Below, piece by piece: positions 19,531-30,236 of a DNA stretch of 64,000 nucleotides. A program made the position numbers and the translations under genes. Source of the DNA: Aporrectodea caliginosa (Eukaryota > Annelida > Clitellata > Crassiclitellata > Lumbricidae). The notes below the pieces were generated by a model. It was not told the DNA's origin. It was given only the letters and a program-made list of their open reading frames with translations, and made no database searches. The stretch is taken from positions 787,501 through 851,500 of the forward strand of contig JACEVL010001191.1 in the NCBI GenBank assembly GCA_020284085.1. Reading direction: 5' to 3'. The number at the start of each line of letters is the position of its first letter. Position 1 is the stretch's first letter.

Positions 19531-19828
19531 CAAAGGTGGGTAACTAATCAATTAGATTCTAATCGATTAGACAAATAGCCAATTCTAATTCTATTCGATT
19601 AGCTACAATATTTTGCTAATTATAATTGATTAGCACATTTCAGTAGTTAATTCTAATCGAATACCAAGTTAACTAATCGATCAGCTAATTGATTAGACAA
19701 ACAGATAATTCTAATTCTATTCCATTTGCTACAATATTTTGCTAATTCAAATTCCAATTGATTAGCAAATTTCAGTAGCTAATTCTATTCTAATCGATTA
19801 CCAATTTAACTTGTCGTGCACATCTCTG
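19531..19828. mobile_element. hAT-like MITE, same family as 53,128-53,312
   Basis: Left end CAAAGGTGGGTAACTAATCA; inverted right end CAGAGATGTGCACGACAAG. Interior of repeated AATCGATTAG and AATTCTAATT. Flanks GTCAGAAG and GTCGGGAG match at six of eight positions, consistent with an aged 8-bp duplication. Confidence 0.65.
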
Positions 19829-20008
19829 GTCGGGAGTGCCTCTAAGTAGGAATCTTTAAGGGGCACTATAACAATTCTGATTGATTGATCATCTTGAATG
19901 GAAGCTCAAACCCAACCACTACACATTTCAAGGAGTACATTCAACCGATCAGCAACCATGTCAATTAAATTGAACAAAGAATAAAAAAATAACTCCAGCA
20001 ATATTTAC

Positions 20009-20257
20009 AGAATCCGGATTACTGGCATCATCCAAATCAATCATCCCAGGGAGTGGCTTTAGAATCCTGACTTCAACTGGACCAACTGGAGCCCCCCTCA
20101 GCGTGTGAACCGCCTGATCGAGAGTTGCGTTGACCAAAGAGATGTCGTTGACTCCAACAAGTCGATCGCCTGGAACCAGTCTTCCATCCAGCTGAGCCGC
20201 TCCACCGGGAACCAGGCTACGGATTATGATCATCGAGATGCCAGGATTGAGAGGATC
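20009..20257 (-). CDS. MPDZ: MPDZ-like exon: body of PDZ5
   Basis: Acceptor TTTTTGCCAG, phase 0; donor GATTCT|GTAAAT, phase 0; 83 codons. Encodes DPLNPGISMIIIRSLVPGGA, LDGRLVPGDRLVGVNDISL and LDQAVHTLRGAP, ending with VEVRILKPLPGM. Together with the end of the preceding exon it completes PDZ5. The DPLNP insert after the first strand is a recognised feature of this PDZ in MPDZ and PATJ. Confidence 0.93.
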
Positions 20258-20737
20258 CTGGCAAAAATAAAACAGAACTCAGTTACCTATTTTGTAAAAA
20301 TGAATTCGCTAACATTTAATAGTCATGGCTGACTCCTTCGGATAACTTCAAAGGACTTCTCGTTTTCTTCTTCTTTTTCATCTTTTTCTTCACCATCTTC
20401 ATCATCATCTTCATAATCATCTTCTTCATCATCATCATATTCGTCATCATCGTCATCTTCTTCTTTTACGAGTGCATGCTCATAGCGCCATCTACTGAGT
20501 CACAATTTCAACTTATAATTTAAAATATCTGTGGTTGATTTTAAGAGAAGTTTTGTGTGCAAGAACTGTTTCTACAAATAAGGTTATGCAAAATAAATGT
20601 TTTTATTCAACTCTTGGCAAAAGTTACTCAGTTCCTTCGTTTAGTACAGATTTGTTAAAGGAAAATAGTGTATGTATGTATGTATGCAGGCTTAAAATAG
20701 TCTCCAGGGGCCGCAAAGAGAAGATGAGACAAGAGAC
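20258..20737. other. Short intron with (TCTTCA)-rich tract
   Basis: 480 bases between the two PDZ5 exons. A TTC/ATC-rich tract occupies 20,355-20,465. The rest shows nothing recognisable. Confidence 0.6.
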
Positions 20738-21133
20738 CTCGTAATCGAGAATGCTGAATCCAATTCCTTTATGAGCATTCTCCTTCTGTAACTCCACGAC
20801 GACCGGCTTGCTGCTCCACATCGCCAGTCCACCGACTCCGAGCGGCTCCAGCGACCTCGACTTCTTCTGTCCAAGCGACGACTCCTCCAGTGAAGTCGGT
20901 TCAGAACCGAACAGAGTCTGGTCAGACTTGGCTTTTACGAGTCTCTCCGCGGACGAAGGTCTCGGAGATGTTGTTGTGGTCAACGGTTCGTGTCCGTTCG
21001 TCTGCTGTGCGGAGTAGTTGAGCTGGATGGGAGTGGAACGTCGGGCGCAGAGAAGTGTAACGTTCAACGGAAGATCTTTAAGAATGCTGACGACCTCGAC
21101 GTGTGATTTGCCGGCCAGCTGCGTTTCATTTGC
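20738..21133 (-). CDS. MPDZ: MPDZ-like exon: end of PDZ4, linker, start of PDZ5
   Basis: Acceptor CGTCGCAG, phase 0; donor TACGAG|GTCTCT, phase 0; 132 codons, the longest exon found. It begins ANETQLAGKSHVEVVSILKD with LPLNVTLLCARR, completing PDZ4. A Ser-rich linker with SPRPSSAERLVKAKSDQTLF follows, then AMWSSKPVVVELQKE and GIGFSILDYE, the start of PDZ5 with a GIGF binding loop. This arrangement matches the family exactly. Confidence 0.93.
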
Positions 21134-21164
21134 CTGCGACGAGAAACGATTAATAAATATCTTC

Positions 21165-21420
21165 GTTTATTATTTCAAACTGACACACCGCTGTATGATT
21201 ACAATTCATAGTATGAACGGATGATCACAAGTTATTACAGGAGTCGATGTTAACTGTTAGCAGCCATGCAAGGCGTCCATTTGTCCTGCTGCTCATTTTA
21301 CCAACGCCATCTGGCGAATGAAAGGCTGAGTCGACCTATGGGAGGGTAGTGGGAAGTGATACCGCGTCCTTGCTGATCTGCTCTTCATGCCAGAGTGTTA
21401 CCATTACCCTAAACCCCTCC
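21165..21420 (-). repeat. SINE copy, homologue of 380-560
   Basis: Shares CGCCATCTGGCGAATGAAAG, GGCTGAGTCGACCT and CCAGAGTGTTACCATTACCC with the first copy. The minus strand is the retroposon sense strand. Confidence 0.55.
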
Positions 21421-21789
21421 CCTTTACAATTTTATTTTATAGGCCCACAGTGTCTGTGATACTCAACTGGCCCGTTAGCTACATTGGTTACACCGCAGTG
21501 TATTCCAACCCTCCATTCCTTGTAGGTCAAATGAGAACTAGTTACCATATCATATCACAGTATAGCATATAGCCTAGTCATATCAATTCCTTTAGTAGAC
21601 AGTTATGTAGAAGTCACTCGCCTGTATGCTACTGTACGTTTGCTGGTAGTCAAATAAAGAATATTCTTACTTATCAGCCTTCTTTGTATTGTCCTGCAAT
21701 GTATTAACCTGCCTTTGAATTCAATATATACAAACGCAAATCAGCGGTTGTTCAGTTTTAAAATGTCCAAAAAGTAAATAACAGTACAT

Positions 21790-22515
21790 TGTAAATCTAT
21801 GCACTAAGTAAATTTCTCGGCATTTCTTTTAAAATCTTGCAAACCATTTTTCTCAAAACCTGACGTGATACAAAAATTCTGAGAACACCACTGGATTCAG
21901 CGTGCCAAAATCTATATAGAACAGCTAAAGTTTGTTGGGAAGCAAAGAAAAGTTAAAATTTGTTGTCCAGTGAAATCTATGCACTAAGTAACTTTCTGGG
22001 CATTTCTTTTAAAATCTTGCAAACCATTTTTCTCAAAAACCTGACGTGATACAAAAATTCTGAGAACACCACTGGATTCAGCGTGCCAAAATCTATATAG
22101 AACAGCTAAAGTTTTTAGGAAGCAAAAAAAGTTAAAATTTGTTGTCCAGTGAAATCTATGCACTAAAAGTAAATTTCTGGGTATTTCTTTTAAAATCTTG
22201 CAAACTATTTTTCTCAAAAACCTTACGTGGTAAAAATATTCCGAGAACACCACTGGATTCAGCGTGCCAAAATCTATATATAGAACAGCTAAAGTTTTTT
22301 AGGAAGCAAAAAAAGTTAAAATTTGTTGTCCAGTGAAATCTATGCACTAAGTAACTTTCTGGGCATTTCTTTTAAAATCTTGCAAACCATTTTTCTCAAA
22401 AACCTGACGTGATACAAAAATTCTGAGAACACCACTGGATTCAGCGTGCCAAAATCTATATAGAACAGCTAAAGTTTTTAGGCAGCAAAAAAAGTTAAAA
22501 TTTGTTGTCCAGTGT
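21790..22515. repeat. ~180-bp satellite-like tandem repeat, four copies
   Basis: Units start at CTATGCACTAAGTAA near 21,797, 21,977, 22,156 and 22,340. Each contains TTTTAAAATCTTGCAAACCA, ACACCACTGGATTCAGCGTG and ends TTTGTTGTCCAGTG. Differences are few. It lies in the PDZ4 intron. Confidence 0.95.
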
Positions 22516-22529
22516 TCTTTAATTAATTA

Positions 22530-23250
22530 ATAATACTGAGGAGCAGAAGATAGAGGAAATGGAGGAGCAGGAGGAGCAGAAGGAAAAGAGCAGAGGAGGA
22601 GGAGGAGAAGGAAGAGCAAGTGGAGAAGGAGGAGCAGAAGCAGGAGGAGGAAGAGAAGGAAAAGCAGGAGACGGAGGAGGAGCACAAGGACGAGCAGGAG
22701 GAGAAGCACAAGGAGCAAGAAGAGGAAAAGGAGCAGAAGGAACAGGAGGACAAGGAGCAGAGGATGAGAGGAATGATGAGCAGGAGAAGGAGGAACAGGA
22801 GGAGCACAAGGAAAAGGAGGAGAGGCAGGAAAAGCAGGAAGAGAAGGAAGAGGATGGGCAGAAGAAGGAGCAGAAAGGGAGAGAAGGAGATTGAGAACAT
22901 AAGGAGGAACAGAATGAGAAGGAGAAAGAGAAGGATGAAGAGAAGGATAAGGACAAGGAGAAAGAAGAGGAGAATGATGCAAAAAAGAAACAGGAAAATG
23001 AGTAGAGAGAGGCAGCTGAGGAGGAGATGGAAGAGAGGGAGTTGGAAGAGAAGATGGAGGAGGGGAGGAGATGGCAAAAAGGAGGAGATGGAAGAATAAG
23101 AGATGGAAGAGGAGATGGAATAGAGGGAGATGGAAGAGGAGGAGATGGAAAAGAGGGAGATGGAAAAGGACAAAATGGAAGAGGAGGCAAGAGGCAGAGA
23201 GGCAAGAGGAGGAGATGGATAAGGAGGAGATGGAAGAGAAGGATGAGGCG
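22530..23250. repeat. 720-bp polypurine tract (GGA/GAA-rich)
   Basis: Almost unbroken A/G on the plus strand, so pyrimidine in the transcript. It starts only about six bases after the donor of the PDZ4 exon at 23,256. Reading frames across it are low-complexity artefacts. Tracts of this kind can form triplex DNA in vitro. Confidence 0.95.
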
Positions 23251-23255
23251 TAGAC

Positions 23256-23429
23256 CTGGAGGAGTTCATCGCCAGTTTTAAGCTTTCCGTTGAGTCCAAT
23301 CGGTCCGTCTGGATTGATGGTTCCGATGAAGTGTCGCGGATTCTTCTCCAGGTTGCTTTCCATGTCGACCGTTCCCTCGAGGCTGATTCCAAGGCCTCCT
23401 CCATCTCTAAACTTCGTCAGTTCGGCCAC
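23256..23429 (-). CDS. MPDZ: MPDZ-like exon: first part of PDZ4
   Basis: Acceptor GGTCACCAG, phase 0; donor CTCCAG|GTCTAC, phase 0; 58 codons. Encodes VAELTKFRDGGGLGISLEG, an insert with NLEKNPR, then FIGTINPDGPIGLNGKLKTG and DELLQ. The GLGISL loop and INPDGP strand are typical of PDZ4 in this family. The next traced upstream exon ends in phase 1, so a small exon that would supply the residues before VAEL is missing from my model. Confidence 0.93.
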
Positions 23430-23760
23430 CTGGTGACCAATAACAAATATTAAAAAATCATCATTCTCAGATCCTTGTAAGGCGGTCCCTGCATAAGAAC
23501 CTTGAATAATAATAATAATAATAATAATCTTTTCTTTATTGACAAACGCACTGCGCTGTACATTTACATGTTAAGCAATTGAAACAACAAATGACAGAAG
23601 ACATAAATCTTAACTACTAACAGAACAGACAGCCTGCAAGACACGGCGCTAATAGCAGCCTACAAAGCATGTCCGCCTACGGAACTCGAACTCTGTACCT
23701 CTCGCTCTCTATGCCAGTGTGTTAACCAATGCGCTATTGGGCCCCCCCCCTTCACTCACA
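23430..23760 (-). repeat. tRNA-like retroposon
   Basis: On the minus strand GGCCCAATAGCGCATTGGTT and CAGAGTTCGAGTTCCG look like A and B boxes. The body then runs to GTCAATAAAGAAAAG and (ATT)n. It begins after a run of nine C residues. A related body lies at 63,060-63,200. Confidence 0.6.
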
Positions 23761-24046
23761 GTTGCCTAGTGCCATCGATGGTATATTACGGTGGTGTGTG
23801 CATTCTGAACTTTGAAAGGAGGGCAATATCAAATAGAGTTGTAGTGTATTGTAAAAATCTGTTATTTCAATGGATACTTTAGTTAAATTGGTAAGCTTTG
23901 CTTAGACACCTTTATATTGAGTCTTTCTGTCGCTATAAATAACTTATTTCCGCTCAATCGTCAGATCAGAATACACAGCGAAAATAATCGTCATTGCAAC
24001 CGCATGATGCTCTTAAACACAAAATGTAACGATGCTAATGATTGGT
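23761..24046. other. SINE-body fragments and GACACCTTTA motif
   Basis: CACTCACAGTTGCC with GTGCCATCGATGG belongs to the GAGCAAGTCC SINE family. A TTAGACACCTTTATATTGAG block near 23,903 recurs at 24,483. No gene. Confidence 0.5.
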
Positions 24047-24410
24047 TAAAGCCTCCTCCTCTGAGACGGTTGCTGTGTAGGGACTATGAGCATGTCCTTC
24101 ACTCACAATTGCTCTGTGCCATCGATCGATGTTTGGTCATTCATTTCAGATATTTATATAGCGCCCCTTCAAGATTTCTATTCAGAGGCGCTCCCGACTA
24201 CAGCGCGGACACTGAATCGGAGTTTCACGCCAAAGCGCATGAGCAATTGCGAGTGAAGAACTTGCCCAGGGTCCCTACGCGGCGGCTTGAGGTGGATTCG
24301 AACCCGTAACCCTCCGGTTGCAAGGCACCGAACATTCCCCTACACCACCGCGCCCCACACTATCATTAGATAGTGGCTATTAATAAATGCATAATAATAA
24401 TAATAATAAT
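24047..24410 (+). repeat. SINE interrupted by a second SINE
   Basis: The first SINE reads GCCTCCTCCTCTGAGACGGT to TTTGGTCATT and resumes at TCATTAGATAGTGGC, then (ATA)n. The insertion at 24,142-24,362 is a minus-strand GGGGCGCGGTGG SINE. TCATT is duplicated at 24,137-24,141 and 24,363-24,367. Confidence 0.85.
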
Positions 24411-25296
24411 TGCATTATGCTCAGTATACACCTTTAAATCTTTTATTACAATGGACGCTATAGTAAAATTGGCATGCTCTGCTTAGACACCTTTAAATTG
24501 TGTCTTTCTGTTGCTATAAATACCTTATTTCCGCTCAGTCGTTAGATTATACAGAACCGGGGCTCCAGAACCTACACCATCGTCATTGCAACCGCACCCT
24601 GCTGTTAAACACTAATGCAAAGGATTGAATTGTGGGACAGGGTAACCAATAATGGTTCGAGCCTGCTCCCTTGAGACGTTTACGGTGTAGGGACCTTGAG
24701 CAAGTCCTTCACTCACAATTGTTCTGTGCCATCGATGATCTGTCGAATGGGTTGTGTATGCATTTCTGAACTTTGAAAGGAGGACAAATCAAATATAACT
24801 GTTTTGTATTACCTATCAGCTCTATTTGCAATCTATAGCTCTTCCCATATTGTACAAGACTTCTTCCACCCCCAACTAACATACCACAAAATAAATGCTC
24901 CACCAAAACCACATGGAAGTACAATTCAAAAACTCTGGAGCACATCTCAGAAAATATGTTCCCCAATCGAAAATGACTTATTAGAATAAACTGCATAATA
25001 AAACAGACACCCACTAAAAATCAAAACCTACATACCACAAATCAGAAATCCAGAGGAGTAAATGAAAAGTAGCATCTTTAAAACAAGCCCAGGAAGCACC
25101 CATGCATAGGAAGTGTCAGCGACCTTATTGTCTTAACCTCGGCATATATAAGGGCTGGAGATCAGCCAACTCCCTCGCTGATATATACAACACCAATCTT
25201 GTTCTAAAGCCATATATCACAACTGTGACTACATACTCATACCACAACCTCCCTCAATATTTTAACTAGTGCGGAATACCATTTTCGGTCTCAGTC
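24411..25296. other. Intron with SINE fragments, no exon recognised
   Basis: 24,480-24,545 repeats the GACACCTTTAAATTGTGTC block. 24,655-24,740 is another GAGCAAGTCCTTCACTCACA copy. 24,800-25,296 shows nothing recognised. The missing PDZ4 exon may lie in this intron. Confidence 0.45.
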
Positions 25297-25560
25297 ATGC
25301 TACAGTGCCATATTAATCATCTCATTATTATTATTATTCTTTACTATCATCATCGTCGTCGTCGTCGCCGCCATCATCACCATCACATCATCACCATCAC
25401 CATCAACATCATCATATCTACTGCTATTACTACCACTATCACAACCACTATCACAACCACTACCACTTCTACTACTACCACCACTACTACTACGGATACC
25501 AGTACCATCACTACTACCACTATTACTACCACCACTACCACTACTACTGTGTGCTACATA
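25297..25560. repeat. Trinucleotide-rich tract (ATC/ACT)
   Basis: Mixed TCATCA, CATCAC and ACTACC runs, imperfect. The apparent Thr-rich frame is a repeat artefact. Confidence 0.85.
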
Positions 25561-25764
25561 CCACAATTTCGTAGTCACTTCCGTATCTGTTCTGCCAGTG
25601 TGACACAACATCCGAAGGTTTGGAAGTGGCTGTAAACAACAATTCAACATAGCATGTAAAGCAAAATGGCCACATGCGACGCTCAATGCATTATTACAAC
25701 AACTAATAACCAAGAAACAGAGAATGAAACTACAGACAGTGCTAGTGGTGCCTGCTTTCCTGGG

Positions 25765-25915
25765 GTAAGGCAGCCGATTGGTTAGAGCAGGAGGTCTGTA
25801 ATGCGGAGGGTATGGGTTCAAGGCTCCACCACTCAGGAAGTCACTGTGTAAGGACCACGAGCAAGTCCTTTGCTCACGATTGCTCAGCGCCATTGATGTT
25901 TTGTCATGTTGTATT
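25765..25915 (+). repeat. tRNA-derived SINE
   Basis: CAGCCGATTGGTTAGAGCAG and TATGGGTTCAAGGCTCC give the A and B boxes. The body with CACGAGCAAGTCCTTTGCTC follows and ends in TGTATTGCATTGTATTG repeats. Confidence 0.8.
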
Positions 25916-25929
25916 GCATTGTATTGTAT

Positions 25930-26165
25930 TCAAACATTTATAAAGCGCCTCTCATAGGGTGAACCATTCAGAGGCGCTCCCAGTGCGCAAGACCAAAGAG
26001 AAGAAAAAGGTTTTGAGAAAAGCAAAGGTGGAAGAGAGGTTACTAGCTAGAATTCGAGAGCGAGTAGATGGAGATAGTGCATTCCAAAGAGAGGGACCAA
26101 TTGAGGTTACATGTGGTCGTTTGTGCACTTGTAAACTTTCGAAGGAGGGCAATATCAAAGACAGC
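25930..26165 (-). pseudogene. LINE ORF2 C-terminal remnant
   Basis: On the minus strand it encodes HVTSIGPSLWNALSPSTRSR and LSSTFAFLKTFFFSLVLRTG, the usual C-terminal sequence of CR1/L2-type reverse transcriptase proteins. GCGCTTTATAAATG and a (ATACA)n tail follow. It is severely 5' truncated. Confidence 0.8.
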
Positions 26166-26345
26166 TGTTTTGTACTGTATTCAATTGTATTGTATTGGAT
26201 TGAATTGTATTGTTTTGTATTGTATTAAATTGTAATGTATTGCTTTGTATTGTATTCAACTGTACTGTGTTTTGTATTTAATTGTATTCAATTTTATTGT
26301 ATTGTTTTTTTATTGTAGTTAATTCTATTGTATTGTATTGTATTG
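26166..26345. repeat. Imperfect (TTGTA)n pentanucleotide array
   Basis: TTGTATTGTATT-type repeats with point changes, reading the same as retroposon tails elsewhere in the window. Confidence 0.85.
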
Positions 26346-26639
26346 TAAGTGTCCGATAACTTGCAGAAGTTTTGCATAGGGTCTGGCTGCCCTTATATCT
26401 TCTTGTTCCATGTTACACGTTAAACTGAATGTTCTTTTTGCATGCAATGCGATAGTTTTATCTCAATTGGATTGGTCTTGCTACTAGATCTGCATCTTCT
26501 TCTGCCTAAGGACCCTAGAAGATCCCTTCATCAATGTCCGAAACAGAATTCTGTCTTTTTGCCAAGACCGTAATGGAAGTGCTTCTGACTAGATGTTACT
26601 CGAAGTGCTACATAAATTTCCTGAACGAATTTAATGAAT
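26346..26639. other. Intron, retroposon tail near 26,585
   Basis: CTTCTGACTAGATGTTACTC with GTGCTACATAAATTTCC resembles the shared 3' tail. Otherwise nothing is seen. Confidence 0.4.
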
Positions 26640-27295
26640 AACTTAGTTAGTCATTTATTTATTTACTGAGTTGTTGATTGGTTGATGAATGACCTAATTC
26701 AGTCATTTATTTATTTATTTATTTAGTCATTGATTGGTTGATGAATGACCTAATTCAGTCATTTATTTATTTATTTATTTATTTAGTCATTGATTGGTTG
26801 ATGAATGACCTAATTAAGTCATTTATTTATTTACTTAGTCATTGATTGGTTGATCAATGACCTAATTCAGTCATTTATTTATTTATTTAGTCATTGATTG
26901 GTTGATGAATTACCAAATTAAGTCATTTATTTATTTACTTAGTCATTGATCGGTTGATGAATGACCTAATTCAGTCATTTATTTATTTAGTCATTGATTG
27001 GTTGATGAATGACCAAATTAAGTCATTTATTTATTTACTTAGTCATTGATCGGTTGATGAATGACCTAATTCAGTCATTTATTTATTTAGTCATTGATTG
27101 GTTGATGAATGACCAAATTAAGTCATTTATTTATTTACTTAGTCATTGATTGGTTGATGAATAACCAAATTCAGTCATTTATTTATTTATTTATTTAGTC
27201 ATTGATTGGTTGATGAATGACCTAATTAAGTCATTCATTTATTTATTTACTTAGTCATTGATTGGTTGATGAATTGCCTAATTCAGTCATGTGTT
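26640..27295. repeat. ~55-bp minisatellite with internal (TTTA)n
   Basis: About eleven units of ATTGATTGGTTGATGAATGA plus CCTAATTCAGTCATTTATTT. Unit length varies with the number of TTTA steps. AATTCAG and AATTAAG or AAATTAAG versions alternate. Confidence 0.93.
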
Positions 27296-27334
27296 TACTT
27301 ACTTAGCTATTAATTTTGTCTCACGGTCAATGCT

Positions 27335-27565
27335 TACCTTAGCGATTAAACGCCGTGACGTTATTATAGCATCGGATAAAATCGTTTTAAAGGTGTCTAA
27401 CAAGTGATCTAGTTTTTAACTAATCTTTTTGTTACGAATGCCTTTGACGTAACCTTCTCTTGTCTTTACTTCTGATAATGGAATTCTGGCGATTAAACGC
27501 AGTTCGACATTATTATATCATCCGATAAAATCATTTTAATGGTGTCTAACAAGACTATCTTATTA
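27335..27565 (-). repeat. Two copies of the GACACCTTTAAAACG repeat
   Basis: GCGATTAAACGCCGTGACGT to ATCGTTTTAAAGGTGTCTAA, and again from 27,490 with GCAGTTCGACATTATTATAT to ATTTTAATGGTGTCTAACAA. This is the inverted form of the repeat at 9.6-9.9 kb. Confidence 0.7.
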
Positions 27566-27599
27566 TCGAGAATTTAACCACCTAATTTATTTATTTACT

Positions 27600-28555
27600 A
27601 ATTTATGAATTGGTTGATGAATGATCGAACGAAAGAATGTTTTAAATGAATGAATGAATGAATGAATGAATGAGAAACCGAATGAATCAAGGAATGAATG
27701 AATCAAGGAGCAGATAAGCGAATAAATGAATGACTTAATGAACAAATGCATAAATTAATGAACGAACAGACAAGATTATCTTATTATCGAGAGTTTAATT
27801 ACATCATTTATTTATTTACTTAGTTTTTGATTGGTTGATGAATTAATTAAATGAAAGAATGCTTTAAACGAATGAATGAATGAGAAAACGGATGAATCAA
27901 GGGAAGATAAAGCGAACGAACGAATGAATGAATGACTTATAAATGAACAAATTAATGCTTTAATGAAGGAACAAATAAATCAGTGAACGAAGGAATGAAC
28001 AAATGAACACATGAATAACTTATCAACTGTTCAATGCATAGAATGAGCTAAAAAATGAATGAATGAATGAATGAACGAATGAATAAATAAAAAAAATGAA
28101 TGAATGAATGAATGAACGAATGAATAAATAAAAAAATGAATGAACGAATGAATAAATAAAAAAATGAATGAACGAATGAATAAATAAAAAATGAATGACT
28201 GAACGAATGAATGAATGTACAAATAAAAAATGAATGAATGAATGACTGAACGAATGAATGAATGTACAAATAAAAAAATGAATGAATGAATGACTGAACG
28301 AATGAATGAATGTACAAATAAAAAAATGAATGAATGAATGAATGAAAAAAATGAATGAATGAATGTACAAATAAAAAAATGAATGAATGAATGACTGAAC
28401 GAATGAATGAATGTACAAATAAAAAATGAATGAATGAATGAATGAATGAACAAATAAAAACTGAGTGAATGAATGAATGCAAGAACGCACGAATGCATGA
28501 ATAAATAAATAAATGAATGAGTGAACGAATACACGCAGGACTGAATGAATGAGAC
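27600..28555. repeat. (GAAT)n-based tandem array with ~48-bp higher unit
   Basis: Repeats of GAATGAAT broken by AATAAATAAAAAAATG and GACTGAACGAATGAATG. From 28,040 to 28,460 a longer unit with TGTACAAATAAAAAATGAAT recurs. It ends about 100 bases beyond the donor of the last PDZ3 exon. Confidence 0.9.
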
Positions 28556-28655
28556 CTCTAATTCCCACAGTGTCTGAGTCAACGTTATTTTTCCAGGCAC
28601 CACACGTGAGATGTTGCCATAGCAACAGAAGCAGTGAGCAATATACTCGGCTCAC

Positions 28656-28800
28656 CGTTCTGTGATTTCTGAGCGATGAGAAGTTTCTTTCGGTCGCTGT
28701 CTGATGAGGGAGAGATCCGGAGACGGACGACCTGACCAGTCTTACGAAGGATCTCCAGGGCCTCAGCTGTACTCAGACCACTCAACGGAAGACTATCCAC
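28656..28800 (-). CDS. MPDZ: MPDZ-like exon: end of PDZ3
   Basis: Acceptor GTTGTCGTTAG, phase 0; donor CAGAACG|GTGAGC, phase 1. Encodes VDSLPLSGLSTAEALEILRK and TGQVVRLRISPSS, the last helix and strand of PDZ3. A polar tail, SDSDRKKLLIAQKSQN, follows. It joins in frame to the exon at 36,829-36,920 eight kilobases upstream. The exit phase does not match the next exon found (phase 0 at 23,429), so at least one exon is missing between them. Confidence 0.9.
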
Positions 28801-29335
28801 CTAACGACAACCAAAGCAGTCAGATGAACGGATCGGCAGACTTAACTGTGAACAAATGTTTTGCATATATAATGAGCACAGGTGTTCTTTAGGTTGATAT
28901 ATATATAATGTGTATCGATTGTTAAGCGTTTTAGTCTTAGGCCTTAGTTGCGCTGTCGGCTCGTGGGCGCTTGGCCTAAAGTAGCCTAAACTTTGGCTGA
29001 CGATAGATTCTCTACACGTGCAGTTAGCGCGCCAAACTTAGAAACTGCTGATGACAGTGAATTTTGAACAATACAGTGTAGTAGATGTTTTAATGCAGTA
29101 GAGAGCTGTATGTTAGAAGTTACAGTTGAGCTGTATTGATAAGAACTTTGATTGTACGTTTGAAATAACTGTGTTTAAAGAAAGGAGAAACATTCAAAGA
29201 ACTGTGTCAATTTAATTCTTAAAACAGTTAGAAGTCGTTGAGCAATTTATATGTAGAGATAAGGAAAGTTCTTGAGGTAGGTCACAACTAAGAAGAAAAG
29301 AGTTGGTGACATTAACTTTCAACTAAAACTCTACT
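28801..29335. other. Intron sequence, nothing recognised
   Basis: AT-rich and apparently single-copy within the window. No exon with supporting splice sites was seen. Confidence 0.5.
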
Positions 29336-29700
29336 GGCTGCCTATCTGTCTGTATGTATGTATGTATGCTTGTTTGTTTGTCTGTCTGGCTTTCTGTCTG
29401 TTTGTCTGTTTGTTTGGCTGTCTGTCTATATGTATGCAATGTGCATGTTTGTCTGTCTGTCTGGCTTTCTGTCTGGCTGTGTATTTCTGTTTTTCTGTCT
29501 GTTTGTCTGTCTGCATGTATGTAAGTTTGTGTGTCTGGCTGTCTGTGTGTATGTATTTCTGGCTGTCTGTATGTATGTCTGAGCGTCTGTCTGTCTTGCC
29601 ATCGTGCTGTATGTCTGTCTGCCTGGCTGTCTGTCTGTCTGTATGAATTTTTGTCTCTCTGGCTGTCTGTGCGTATGTCTGTATGTAATTCTGTCTATGC
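29336..29700. repeat. Imperfect (CTGT)n array
   Basis: TCTGTCTGTTTGTCTGGCTG-type units with many substitutions. Frames across it are artefacts. Confidence 0.93.
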
Positions 29701-30054
29701 TATCGCGCATCCTCGATAAGTTAATGTTAGTTAATATCCGCAGCCACGAGATTGGCTGGCGGACGTCGCAGGAGGTGAAGTGTCGGATTCTAACAGAAAC
29801 GGTCGTTAACGGGACCGTGGGGTGCTGCCCCCTGCCCTCTGCCTCCCCCTCGCGAGACTCGAGTGATGGTCAGGAAATTGATATCATAGGAAGAAGAGCG
29901 GATCGGTCGCGGCAAACACGATTTACAAAACGCCGGATGACGATAAGAGATCCGTCGAGAGCAGACGAAGGAAGAAAGGAAGAGGAGGAAGAGAGGAACA
30001 GCAGATGGCCAGAGAACGACGACGCCGCAGCCTCCAAGAGAAGTCGTTGAATCG

Positions 30055-30194
30055 CCATCTGCAGGAGAGGGAGAGGGAGAGGGAGAGGGAGAGGAGAGGA
30101 GAGAGAGAGAGAGGGAGAGAGAGGAGAGAGAGAGGGAGAGAGAGGAGAGGGAGAGGGAGAGAGAGAGGGAGAGGGAGAGGGAGAGGGAGAGAGA

Positions 30195-30236
<42 letters not shown>

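Noticed and set aside
22519..23429. Large Ser/Leu/Pro- or Glu/Lys-rich proteins on both strands
   Set aside because: They arise from the polypurine tract. The real coding part is only the PDZ4 exon at its right edge.
28023..28655. Ser-Phe-Ile-His repeat protein
   Set aside because: It is the GAAT tandem array read on the minus strand, without domain or codon structure.
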